NCBI GenBank assembly: GCA_002205965.3
Contig: NADL03000629.1
Location: 1,426,001-1,490,000 of the forward strand
Direction: 5' to 3'
From: Kappaphycus alvarezii
Lineage: Eukaryota > Rhodophyta > Florideophyceae > Gigartinales > Solieriaceae
DNA length: 64,000 nucleotides
Of this stretch, positions 25,438 to 36,251 are shown in pieces. The translations under genes and the position numbers were made by a program. Within the stretch, counting starts at the first letter, position 1. The number at the start of each line of letters is the position of its first letter. The notes below the pieces were generated by a model. That model saw only the letters and a list, made by a program, of their open reading frames with translations, was not told the DNA's origin and did no database searches.

Positions 25438-25754
25438 TGGCGCACGTGCTCAAACACGCACGGATCTGGACAATGTATTTTCGTATCAGACATTCTACAC
25501 TTACTGTACTTTAGATTTACCGGTTTTCTACTTGATTCAGATCAATCGAGATGATGTGATCTGGATCCCGAATTTTCCGAAAATAAAAACCTAACCCGAC
25601 GATTAGCGACCTGGCGACAGAAGGACAGACAAACATTGACACAGACAAAAAGGGCGCGCTCTCGTTCACGACTCTGCCGACCTACCGCTCCGCTTCAGGC
25701 TCGAGAGCCACAAAGAAGCACCAAAAAGGCTATATCAAGCAGTTGCTGACCACA
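25438..25754 (+). repeat. 3' LTR of the plus-strand gypsy element
   Basis: This is the direct partner of 17595-17912 in the same orientation. It follows the chromodomain end (WQPNAKLCADI near 25270) after a short G-rich run GGGGGC that could serve as polypurine tract. The right end CCACA matches the 5' LTR. Confidence 0.8.
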
Positions 25755-26254
25755 GTAGGCAGATCGATGCTCTTACTGCCCGAATAAATTCCCATAGAGA
25801 CACTTCAAGTGTAGTCACATAGTTCTCCATTGGTGAGGGGAATATCGCAGTTTTGCGTCCGGATAGGTTCTGGAGGTTGATTATGACTGCTATAGCTCCA
25901 ATTACACGGTAGTGTCTATTCTGTTTGTCGATAAGAAATCAGGCTCTGAAAAAGACAGAATGAGGATAGTGGGCGCTATATCTTGATGAAGAGGTGAAAG
26001 ATGCGTAGGAGGTGAGCTTCATCGGTAGCATATGATAAATTAATCAATCAAGCTTTAAAGTTTTCTCAGACCTTCGCAAAACAATCCGACAGCTTTTTTT
26101 TAAAAGATGGGAGCCGAGTTAATTACCTCATTCTTTTGTCGGTTGGACATCAAGATGTTCATGAAGGCGAGGAGTCGATGACTGCCAGGATGGAGTGGGC
26201 CCTGCCAGTATTCGCTGGGAAAAAATTGCTACGAAACTCTTTGCACCATGGGCG

Positions 26255-28814
26255 TCAGATAGCTTTATTCAACGTCTTACATGATCCGGACGTCTGTACT
26301 GTCGCGGTATTAAATGGACTGTAGTCAGCTGTAATGTGCGACATTGCGGGCTTTATTTTTGGCACGATAAGAAGAAAAGAGACCCACTCTAGGATGGTGG
26401 ATTTCTTGACAACACCCATATTCTGGAATTTACGAACGTAAAGGACCATGCATTCCATTTTCTGTTGCAGATAGGGAGGCCAATTCGTACTGACTGGTGC
26501 TGCTCCTGTTTTTTTAAGTTATCATGACGACGCTCTATTTCATCTCGCATTCTGTTATCAAATTTGAGTTTGGAAACATCCCCTAGTGTACCGACGATCT
26601 TGCTCCATCATCGTCCTAGATGCGAACTGTACCGTATGCGCTTTCCCATCTTCTTTCTTCTGCGAGAGAACCACATCCGTCAACTCGAAAGAACGTACCG
26701 GCACCGAGCCGGCTCCACATCATGTTTGTTCCACGCTATCACATCCGTTTCCTTGAGCGCATTCACCAACTTCTTCTGGCTTTCCTCCTCGAGTTTCGCC
26801 ACCTTTGAGACGAGAAACGCGGCTTGATTCGCTTCCTCATCTTCCTTAGTGGGCCCCTCTTCGAACGCCAAGCCCTCTAAATCGGGCTCATATGGTTCCT
26901 TTTTTAAGATCGCCAGCACCAGTTCATGCTCGGTGTCCGACCCACCATCGCTGCTGCCTGACTCTGAAGAGAACGAAGCAAGGAACTGCTCACCATCCAT
27001 TCTCCATGGGATGTGAAATCCTCACTGTCAGTCCCCAACCCATCAATCACTGGGGGCTCACTTAGTAGCGGTAAAAGATCCTTCTTCCTCCCAACCGCCA
27101 GGGTGACCTGCTGCCTCCCGCAATCCAAATTTGCTTGCATTGATTCGAGCGCAGTGCTGCCAATAATAGTTTGAAATGTCGCGTTACGTACCACCATGAA
27201 GCCCAGAGGCACCACAAGGGTTCCAAACGAGACTGGGATATTCTGCACACACCCGATAACTTCAGCCACCGTTCCATCCGCGACGGTAACCTGACGATCT
27301 GTAGCCATCGGAGCCAGTGCTAGCCTTTCGCAAAAGTCCCAGGACAACAGGTTTGGAACTGCACCTGTGTCCAACAGAGCGTGTGTCTCCGTTCCATAAG
27401 CTATCACTGACGACGAAAGACTTCGGGGTGACTTTTTACGGATGTTTTGGACACTGTGACCGCCTCGGAAACCAGATGCTTCAACTGCTTCCTTGCTTCG
27501 TCCGCATCACCGCGGAGAAGCTTCCCGAAGTTCATTCCAAACGAGGCCGAGGCAAGTTCCGCGACCACATTATACTTCCCTACGTGATCCAGGAGGGCTC
27601 CCGATGCCTTCTTGGTCTTCTGTGCCTTATTTTTCTTCTTCTTTGGCTCCGACACAATCATCGGCGGCCGAACGAGAGGGGCTTTATTCATCAGCGCGTC
27701 GATGTCCATGACATTATCCTTGCGTTGCTTCGGAAGGGTTTGATCGTCGGCGTTCATCTCTGCCGCAGCCGTCACGTAGCCCTTGTGCGCCTCCTGGACG
27801 ACGACTACGGGCTAGCCGTCATTCTTTTTCCACATTTTCAGTTCCTCCTTTGACTCCGAATTTGCTCCGCCAATCCTACACGACCACCATCTTACTGTCT
27901 TCTAGTCCAGCACCAGCATGTCGCCTCTGAGTGACCTCTCTTTCCACAGAATGCGCACCGAGTGTGCCTGTGGGAATTCTGCGGGAACTGCGTAACACAG
28001 TGGCCCCTTTGCCCACAGAAGCTGCAACTAAAGTCGTAATAGACCATAGCGGCAGGTCCTCTATTCTCAAACTACTTTTTCACGAATAGAGACAACTCCG
28101 CAAGCTTGCCCACGGCTGGTCAACCTTTTCCTCCATCTGGTGCGGCTTGGCAGCGTGCACATCAGGCCTTTGTAGAATCCTTCTCGGTGCGACCAAAGGT
28201 GCTCGAGTCGGTTCTTCGTCAGCGAAGAATGCCTTTCTTCCTAGCTGAAAGTCTTCAATTGCCTTCCTAAGTTCCTTATAGCCCGATGGCGCTCGATACA
28301 TGACAAACTGAGCCAATTACGGGTGTCCCGCCACCGCCTTCCGAAGCAAACCAAAAGAAGCCGTCTCGTTGAAGCCTACCCCCTTGCAAAGGGCATCCGT
28401 TTGCGCTAGAGATCTTCTTATGTCTCTAGCGTCCAATCCTGCGGCAATGGCGTCATGAACCTCCTCCTCCGGCTTCGCCTTCTTCGCAAACTCGGCGAGG
28501 AGCTTCTTCTTGACGATATAGTACTTCTCGGCATCTTCGGGGACAGGACCATTCTGCGCAAACGACTTGTAGTAGAAGTCGAAAGCTGCCCCCTCCAAAT
28601 GACACATAATCTGGAGGGCCTTCTCGCCGCCCGTCTTTCCGCGCATAAGGACGTTCTCGAACGCGAAATGGAAACGGGCAATGTCGGAAGAGGGAGATCC
28701 ATCGAAGGAGAGGTGAGGGGTGTTGGAGTCTGTCATGGCGTCGTCGAACCTTGGATGCGGTACCATGTAATGCCTGTGAATGTCCTTTATTTTCTTGTAC
28801 CTCCTTTCGGCCAA
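26255..28814 (-). mobile_element. Ty3/gypsy element, second family: gag, zinc knuckles, protease, start of RT
   Basis: Reading leftward, gag starts at 28814 (MAERRYKKIKDIHRHYMVP) and runs to about 28080. Two CCHC zinc knuckles follow (CSFCGQRGHC and CAFCGKRGHSEATC, 27876-28070). A protease has ALLDTGAVPNLLS near 27370, and the beginning of reverse transcriptase has SEWVS/IVPKIKPAM-type motifs near 26400-26255. The rest of pol and both LTRs are not found, so it is truncated. It is broken but keeps longer open stretches than the other gypsy copies, suggesting it is younger. Confidence 0.85.
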
Positions 28815-28851
28815 GCGGAACCTATCCTTTCTATTTTCAGTGCATCCTCGA

Positions 28852-28966
28852 CACAGTACAGTATATATATGTGTACCTGTACTGTACTGTGCTGGGTGGT
28901 GGTACCACAGTACTGTACGTAACCGTAACCGACTGGGGAGATACGTACAGTACAGTATCTCCCCAG
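28852..28966. repeat. TACTG/CAGTA cluster with a perfect 12-bp hairpin
   Basis: Repeats of the pentamer occur at about 28852-28892 (CTGTACTGTACTGTG) and 28908-28918. CTGGGGAGATAC (28933-28944) and GTATCTCCCCAG (28955-28966) then form an exact inverted repeat whose loop is GTACAGTACA. The cluster lies just upstream of the minus-strand gag start at 28814. A further copy is at about 29160-29185. The same pentamer recurs upstream of host genes in the window. Confidence 0.8.
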
Positions 28967-30002
28967 ATTACTAGGTGAGCACTCACAGCCCACAACGCCA
29001 CTCGGCATGTTGCAGGGCAGGATCCAAAAAAAAAAGCGGCGCACGTGGACTATATTGTACTGTAAGCTGTTGCTAACACGTACTGACATCAGTTCAACAA
29101 CACACGTGTACTGTATGTATGATTGAACCCCAATGGTCTGTACTGCGCAGGGCAGGATGACTACTGTACCGTACAGTACTAGCTTTGCTGCTGACGAGGG
29201 CGTGGCCAAGCTGCATCCGGCTTTGTTTGCATGGCTTGCAAGCGTAATACCCTCCCCGCCAAGTTCGTACGTAACGTGGAGAGAGACAGCCCGAAGAAAT
29301 GCAGGCCCTGCCTGGCGACCCCGGAATCATCGTCTGACACTGAAACACGCAACTGACAAATACCAGGTGGAAGAATAGTATTGTGCAGTACCTTGCTTCC
29401 GGCGTTTACCCTCGTGTGAAGTCTACCCTACATGCTTGTCTGTCTGGTATTCCTTTCAAACTTGCAAAGCCCTACGCATCTGCATCTCGAGATGGACTTG
29501 ATAGCTGGGCATACATATCATGTTAAATTGGCTTGATCAAGCTGCTTTTGTGGAGCAACTTGTCGTCACATAGTCAGCATACCTGCACCAATGCAAACGT
29601 CTGGCATGTTTCTTCTTCAACGGGCCACTGCCAACAACCCTGCGTCCAAATAACAATGCCAGCATTTCTTTCTCCTCCCTTTCTTTCTCCACAGCGCACT
29701 GATCCCGACGACGCCGAACAAACAAGATGGCCGTTGAAGATGAGGAATCGCAGGTGAGCGATACCTGTCATGTGACATAGATTCCCATACACGGCCCGGC
29801 CAGTCTGGTCCTGTTTGCGGGCCCAATATGGAAATCTGCGCGATTCATTTTTCTCCTTCCAACGCTCTCGTTGTTGCAAATCGAGCGTTTCGGCAATGCC
29901 CGAAACCCAACCTAGTCCCGATGCAAACTGATCTCTGTACAGCACCATCCACGGTATGGCCGATTGTGGGCGGTGCACCCCTAAAATACGTCCCTCAATT
30001 CA
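28967..30002. other. Intergenic, no gene supported
   Basis: Both strands hold only overlapping short frames with no domain. A minus frame at 29574-29978 (134 codons) shows no protein-like conservation that I recognise. Degenerate TACTG pentamers occur near 29106 and 29160-29185. Confidence 0.5.
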
Positions 30003-31500
30003 CTACCGTCCGGCGCGGGAAACCAAAAAGGTAGAATCTCTCAAACACTGCAACGTATTTGGCCTCATCCTGGGTTTGGACAAAGCAGCTTAAGTATAAG
30101 CTGCCTGGCCTCTGTGCTCAGCAAAATACCGTCCACAAACTCTGGATGAAACAAAAAGCGCTCCCTCTGCGAACTTCTCTCCTTGCAAAACGCCAGAATA
30201 TTACCCGTGACAGAAAAGTCGTGCACATTGCGCCTGAGAACGGCAGCCTTCCTATCAAAGAAAGTACAAGACACACCCAACTGCCACATATCTGCCTTTG
30301 CCGCATACCGATGTGCCTTACTAGTGAGCAACTCTGGTGACGCACAAGCCAACGAAGCGATTTTGCCCTTTTCCTGAAACACGCCGCAATCCGACGGCAC
30401 ACGCCCATTAGCAGGGTCTATGGGACGTGCGGTACCAAAGTCGAAAAGCTTTGGCTCAGCCGGTGCATCATCGCCTGCAAAAATGATATTCGCCGGACAG
30501 ATATCCCAATGCGCAATACCACACGCATGCATATATCCGACAGCCTTCAACACACGGACGAAAACCCGCCTGGCCTCCGGCTCTAGCATGGGACCGCGTT
30601 GGTCGACATACTCGCCGAGTGTCGGGCCACGACACTCCTCCATAACGACGTGAATCTCCTCAACGGTCTCAAACAAGTCCCAGACACGGATAATGGCGGG
30701 ATGTTGCAGACGTGCCTTTGCGCACAAAATCTCACTGGCGACGGTAATCGGGCCGTTGGCATTGCGCTGACTGTTTTCACGGCGACGGTAGCCGTTGAGC
30801 GGTATGGTCGACGGCGCCATCGTCGTCGTCAGGGAGATTTTGTGTGCTGACTTGACGCAAGATACGCTTGTCTGTCTTTGTGGCCGGGATGGAATAGTCT
30901 GGCAAGGCGTCTGTATTGTCGAGGGAATCGGGGTCGAGGTCGATCGAGTTGCGGCTTGAGGAGTTTGCGGGGTTGATTTGAACAAGTTTTGAGCGATGGA
31001 GCGAAAGTTTGGTTGATGAAACGAGGATTCGGTGGGTGTGGTGTTGCTGTCGATGCTATGTTCTGTGAAAGGTGGTTGTGGTAGTGCCGACGGACGATGC
31101 CATGGACGCCGACTCCTAAGAGGGCTTGAAAGTCGAGCTTGTAGAATTTGGAAAGGACATTGTCTGCGGCGGTTTGCAGGGTGGAGTACCACTTTGTGTA
31201 TTGAAAGGGGGAATCGGCGATGATACGAACCGAGACGCCGGAGGAAGGGGCGGGGATGAGGTCGATTGTTTTGGAGGTATGGTTTGAGTGGATGGTGCAG
31301 TCGACGATGTGAAGGACGGGGGTGGAGTCGACGAGGAGGACATGATCGTCGGTGAGGGTGACGTAGCGTCGCTTGGGAAAGGAGAGGAGAGCGCGACCGG
31401 CGCACAACGAGCCAGGCGGAGAGAATAGGGGCGCCGCCTCCGGGGGTGGCAGAAGCTGCGGCAGCGGCTGTTGCGGCGGCGTGGCTGGGGATTGTGGCAT
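30003..31500 (-). CDS. PH-domain protein kinase (frames disrupted)
   Basis: The predicted Ser/Thr-type protein kinase has an N-terminal pleckstrin-homology-like domain. The ATG at 31500 opens a Pro-rich start. A PH-like region follows (FPKRRYVTLTDDHVLLVDS to FQYTKWYSTLQTAAD, about 31390-31170), then a glycine loop LGVGVHGIV near 31110 and a low-complexity acidic insert. VAVK is near 30782. The catalytic loop GIAHWDICPANI is near 30500 and DFG near 30445. The usual HRD arginine is Trp, giving a non-RD kinase. The most likely end is a stop at 30003-30005. The reading must change frame about seven times, mostly by one missing base, for example between VAVKTVS and NANGPITV near 30765. Membrane recruitment through the PH domain is a family inference. 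Substrate is unknown. Confidence 0.75.
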
Positions 31501-31679
31501 GATTTGGAAGAGATTTTTTGGCAACGAGTCGAGTTGTCGAGAATTCGAGTGGGAGAGAGACCAAGGGTTGTCAAAGTCGTGGGAAAAGGAGATTGGGATG
31601 AAAAGTTGACGTAGGGAGGAAGAATGGACACGTGTACAGGAGACAAGGCGCAGTGCAGTGCAAGCGCCACGTGGCGGTG

Positions 31680-31702
31680 ACTGTACAGTATGTACAGTAG
31701 GC
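31680..31702. promoter_or_regulatory. TACTG-type motif upstream of the kinase
   Basis: CTGTACAGTATGTACAGTAG lies about 180 bases upstream of the kinase ATG. It is the same pentamer family as the clusters at 28852, 40499, 50388 and 53104. A promoter role is inferred only from repeated position upstream of starts. Confidence 0.4.
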
Positions 31703-31734
31703 AATTGTATTTTTATTCGAGTGTAGAGTGCTGG

Positions 31735-33052
31735 CGCCAATTGCCTTCAATTCATCGTCGACCAATCCACAGAGTCGTTGATAAATTGCCTTGTACTCCT
31801 TCTCAGCCTGCGCAAACATTGAGGCATAACTGCATCGCGTCCACCACCGCCCACAACCACCTCGCCTTGAACCACCGTCCACAAATCTTGTTGACCCATT
31901 TGACCTCTGCACCTCGCATCAAGATTCCCAAGACCTCCTTTCCGCCAGCCATCCTCGAATCTCTGCCACCATATTTCTCCATCCCTCCTCCACCCTCCCC
32001 GCCTCGACTACACCGCCTACCACCGCAACCTCTTCATTCATATACCGTACCACCCTCATACTCATCTCATCCACCCGTCTCCTCAGCTCCGCCATTCCCT
32101 TCATTCCCTCCGCCAACATCACCCTCCTCATCCTCTCCACCCGCACCACCTCTCCTACAATCCTCCTCTTCTCCCTCCTCCTCTCCACCGCCCCATCAAT
32201 CCCTTGAACAAATTCTCCGCCACCCACAAATAAACCCTCAAAAACCTCTCAAACACCACAAACCACTCAAACAACCCCTTCACATCCCCCACCCCCAAAT
32301 CATACTTCCTCGTCTCCATCGACATAACAATCACATACAAGTCCCTCAACTCCCAAAACACACTCCTCCTCACCCCTTCCGCCCCCCCCCCCTCTCCTCC
32401 CACCCTCCACAACCAACATAGGCATCTGCACCACACTCCGTTCCACATGCTCCTGTCTCAACCGAACATCCTCCACACCCCTCGCCAACTCCCCATCCCC
32501 ACCTCCCACCCCCATCATCCCCGTCCACGATTCCGAAACAACGTCCAACTGCGTTCCGCCAACCTCCAGTCCAACCCCCCAACATCTCCTCTTCAAACCT
32601 CCCCTCTGTCAATCCACCCGCCACCCCATCCCATCCCCAGATACCTCGTTCGACCATGTCAGCGTCGACGGTCTCAGCCGCGACACACCCTCCACGACGC
32701 GACATCCGCTGCAACGTCCCCACAGACTCCATTCCGTCTCCCGTCTGCGTTTCCGCCCCAGTACCGCTTCTCCCTTTGCTCTTGACTTTTCCCCACTTTT
32801 GTGTCGCCCACATTTCGTCTGTCTATGCCTGGTGACAATGGTCTTGCGCTACTCGGAATCCCGATTTTGTAGCCACTTGCTCTTCCTCTCCGCCCCACGT
32901 GCCTGCAGATTCTCGGCCGATTCTGCCAAGATGCTGCGTTTTATGTCCGCCTTGTCTACGTTTGACGCGATTGTCAGTGCGAATGTCAGCTTGTTTTCAT
33001 TCCACACTGGCAATCTTGTGCGCATCTGCCGGCGATGCCCACCCGTCCACAC
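31735..33052 (-). CDS. Unrecognised helix-rich protein (frames disrupted)
   Basis: On the minus strand several consecutive frames look like one protein. Segments are VWNENKLTFALTIASNVDK (about 33020), LRDLYVIVMSMETRKYDL (about 32350), FVVFERFLRVYLWVAENLF (about 32270), VDEMSMRVVRYMNEEV (about 32070) and EKEYKAIYQRLCGLVDDEL (about 31780). The composition is strongly helical, rich in Arg, Glu and Val. A BAR-type or sorting-nexin-like bundle is conceivable but I cannot show it. The opposite strand is a run of Pro/Ser codons, its simple shadow. Start and end are uncertain. A C-run near 32385 adds doubt about base accuracy. Confidence 0.35.
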
Positions 33053-34192
33053 GAGCGCCTTGCCTCGATTTCAACAAAATTATGATCGCAAACGCCTTGC
33101 GTGATGTTTTGAGCGCGAATCTCTTTCTATGCTCTAGATTTCGTGGTCGACCAACGGCTCCTCGCGACGGGTCGACAAACTGCCGCGAAACCAATGCAAC
33201 TTTTGCTAAATCATACGGTTGCACAATTTTTTCATGAAAGGCAGCAAACTGCTGCTGCGCCCTCGGTGCTTGCTGTGTGTCCCGCTTCTACATTTCATCT
33301 CGACATGCATGTTGCAGTTTGACTGACGCCTGACTGATCAGGCAATTGACAATCAGAATCCCCTTGTCTTTGAAATGAAGAATCGACGGAAAGCTAGTTT
33401 GGTTTCACAGCCAAACCCATGCCAAAAATTACACCGCCAAGGGTGGAGCATGGCCTGCACTGCATACGCGAGCAGTTGCAGCGAGGCAGCCCACTCCACG
33501 CAACGCATTTTTAGCGCACCTACAGCATAACACCTTCCCTGCCAACCTCAATGATTGTGACTGTCAGTAGTGGCGATTACGTGGACGTGGGCCGCATGCG
33601 ATTTTCTCCAACTGTTGAAACCGGGAGTTGACGCTTGTCTTTCCCACACACGCATGCATTTCAAACTCGAAACGCTCCGCATTTTGGTTGCTGCGGACCA
33701 CTCATCTATCAGTTGGATTCATGAAAAGCGTCCGATAATCCCAACCCTTCACAGACAGAGAGACAAGTGCTATTACAACAACGAGTTGAACACATGAGCA
33801 GTGCCCAATTGGCGGTGGGGTTTGGTGAACAAGCTAATGTCCACTGCGTTGATTGATCTCGCGGCGACATCTGTATGCAATGAAAACGAGTCGTACTTGG
33901 ATGCAGTCTAGGCAGCGACAATGTCACTATTCCCTAGCGCTACCAGTCTTCCCCAAACTTCACACAGTGCGTGTAGGGCGACTCCACCTCATCACAGCTA
34001 GAGTAGGTGCGTTTCACGCTCCTCGAGCGCTTGTCAGAGCGCAGATGAAGGCAAACACGTAGAGCAAACTACGATAGATCCTGTTTACCGCAACTCTGCC
34101 TTTAAATATTACATACCAAAAAGTTAGCGATTGCCTCCAAAGTCCCGCTATTTGCCCAGCAAAAGTCCCTGCGGGCCGCAATGACGATCGTC
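33053..34192. other. Intergenic, no gene supported
   Basis: Short frames on both strands lack domains, and none exceeds about 110 codons with an ATG and plausible context. A minus frame at 32997-33224 could be an upstream extension of the helix-rich protein. Confidence 0.45.
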
Positions 34193-35814
34193 CTATTCCT
34201 TCTTTTTGTCGTCGAGGTCGGCCTTTGAAGCAGAGGGGCTGTCGACTGGCTCCACAGGCGACATCCCACTTCGCCTTCTCACCAGCGCAATCAAATTGGC
34301 CGCATTGTGCAACACAGATGGTGAATTGAGGCCATCCTCGCCAGTTCTGCACGGCCAATCTGGCCGCCGCCAAAAAACCCGGCCACCGGCACGCCCTTTG
34401 CAACGAGGACAAATTGCGCGTCTCGATGCTCGGCTCCCGGAGCATCGATCTGTCCCTGCCCGAATCCACAAACACCATGCACCAAATGGAGGATTACTAA
34501 ACCTACCAAACTATTGGCCAATTCGATCCTCTTGTACTTTTGCATAGTAGCGTCGAGGTTATCTGCGGCAGTCTTGGCTTCTTTGACGAAAAACCTGACC
34601 CTCTGACCCGGCGTACCTTACCCGCGACTGCAATACCTCCCTCCTTTCCATCCACGCCAATGACATGGCGAATCATATAATCATCCCCCTTTCCCCTGTC
34701 ATCCTCGACAACAATCCCCAAACACAATTCGTTTCAATAAGCCGCCTCTCCCCGGGGTGGCATAGGCGACCAATCCCTTGAGACAACCAGCGGCACTCAA
34801 CAAACTACTCGGCCTCCCAACAAGCTCCATCTCCAAGACGACATTTCCAGGCGACACCTTTCTAACTTCATAAACCGGGCCAATCCCCCTACAGCCCGCA
34901 CTAACCAAACAATCCACCTGCACATCGCCGGTCAAACTAATGCCAACCACACCCGAATCCCTCAAGGAGCTACTATCCGACGACAAGACATCCCTCGGCA
35001 AGGTACAAACAAGTGTCCCTGAGGCATAGCCGCGGCGGCACTAGCCAGCGAGCCAACAACGGAACAGCCAGGATAGGCATACTCCAAGCCTGACAAAAAG
35101 CGCTCCAGATCGCCACGCTCTGCAAAGGCCGGGTCCGAAAGGATGATAAATGCGGATTGCCAGAGGCGGTATGCGGATTACCGACAATACGCTGCCACGG
35201 GCTGACTTGCATCCAGACTGGGTATTATCAGCATGAATGAAAGGTCTTGACGTGAATCCTAGGAAACCTAGCGAGGGTTAAACTGAGACCCGGGCCATTG
35301 TCAATCTCGACAGTCTCTTGAGTGGGACCCATACCAATGACACCATCTGCGGTACAGCCCAAGACGGCTTGCAGTTGGGAACCAGGGCGCGTAATTTGGG
35401 GACGACAAGGGAGAGGAGTCACGACCTGAGGGTCGACTTGTGGAACGCAATATCGAGCAGAGACAAAGACAAAGGCTAGAGTGGGTGGCCCACCGGGGGT
35501 GAGGTTTGCGAGGGCGCGGGAGGCGGCATCTGTGAGGGCGGCGGAGAGGGTTGGGCGGAGGAGGCGGCGGTGGAGAAGGAGATAGGGGAGGGGGAGGGGG
35601 AAGGCAGGGTGGTTGGTTGGGGTTGGGGTTGGGGTGGGGAGTCGGGCACGGGTGTGGATCGTCGGGGGGAGACAGAGGGTCGGGTTGAGGGGGTTGAGGG
35701 GCGGGTGGGGGTGGGGGTGCGGTGTGTGAGGAATGTGGGGTTGAGCGGGCGGAACGAGGGGGTGAAAGGGGAAGCGGGGAGGAGGTGGGCGGGGGCGACA
35801 AAGGCGGTGGACAT
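34193..35814 (-). CDS. FIST-domain protein, possibly organelle-targeted (frames disrupted)
   Basis: The FIST N- and C-domain architecture is a predicted small-molecule sensory module. The ATG at 35814 gives MSTAFVAPAHLLPASP followed by a long Ser/Pro/Thr-rich leader with few acidic residues, as in a transit peptide. The FIST_N part includes LGCTADGVIGMG and ETVEIDNGPGLSLTLARFP (about 35370-35240), then SDPAFAERGDLERFLSGLEY and PGCSVVGSLASAA (about 35140-35030). The FIST_C part has GVVGISLTGDVQVDCLVSAG, RGIGPVYEV (about 34970-34860), GKGDDYMIRHVIGVDG, and GVPVAGFFGGGQIGR (about 34370). It ends at the stop at 34193-34195 after a Lys/Asp-rich tail. Six frame changes are needed. Five of them fit one missing base each. 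The ligand is unknown. Confidence 0.85.
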
Positions 35815-36174
35815 TGGGAGGAAGATGTTTGCGGCAAGGGGGGAGAGGTGGGGACGAAGGCGGTGGCGGTAGATAGAAAGTTTGACAGACGGGGGCTTTT
35901 GTTTTGGGAGAGAGATATTTCGGGGTGGCAGGAGATATTCTCAGATTCCGTCTTGGAGAGGAGCCACACGTAGTCCACGTGTATAGGCATGTACACGTGT
36001 TGTATGTGGAATGTTTGAGTGTAACTGTACGGTATGAGCCACCAAAGTGGGCATGTGCGGTCATTCAAGTTTTTATTGTCCACTCATCCCCATCCCATCC
36101 ACTCTAACCACCATTCCCTATACCTTCCTTGTCACCAACTCGTCCATCTCATGAATGTCTATGGAGATATACCC

Positions 36175-36201
36175 AATCCCATCCCATCCCATCCCATCCC
36201 A
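36175..36201. repeat. (CATCC)n microsatellite
   Basis: About five perfect CATCC units lie in the leader of the NUMOD3 gene, 50 bases upstream of the chosen ATG. It is likely a 5' UTR feature. Confidence 0.9.
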
Positions 36202-36251
36202 CTCCCCCCCCTGCTCTGCTACACGCAACCTCCATCCCTCCCTGCTCCGCA

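Larger units (their letters stand above)
17595..25754 (+). mobile_element. Ty3/gypsy (chromovirus-like) element with two nested insertions
   Basis: Direct repeats of about 318 bp at 17595-17912 and 25438-25754 begin TGGCGCACGTG and end CCACA, as LTRs do. Between them lie, in order, gag (about 17932-18780), protease end (motif LGRPILEILGL near 19300), reverse transcriptase (about 20490-21100), RNase H (about 21370-21830), integrase (about 21900-22990) and a chromodomain-like end finishing near 25390. Without its two insertions (19365-20297 and 23289-25232) it would be about 5.3 kb, normal for the family. It is broken, with more than ten breaks. The LTRs are near 88-90 percent alike by eye, so it is not very recent. 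Confidence 0.85.

Noticed and set aside
30065-31564. A single 499-codon minus-strand frame covering the kinase
   Set aside because: Its first ~240 residues are Ser/Pro/Arg-rich wrong-frame sequence. The PH domain is read in another frame, so the long frame is only partly real.
31690-32785. Long Pro/Ser-rich plus-strand frames
   Set aside because: Simple composition opposite an Arg/Glu/Val-rich minus-strand protein. No domain on plus.
35228-36083. Long Pro-rich minus-strand frames upstream of the FIST gene
   Set aside because: They are shadows of the repetitive transit-like leader. The ATG at 35814 gives a more natural start, and only the last part of the 36064-35228 frame (about 35550 onward) is real FIST sequence.
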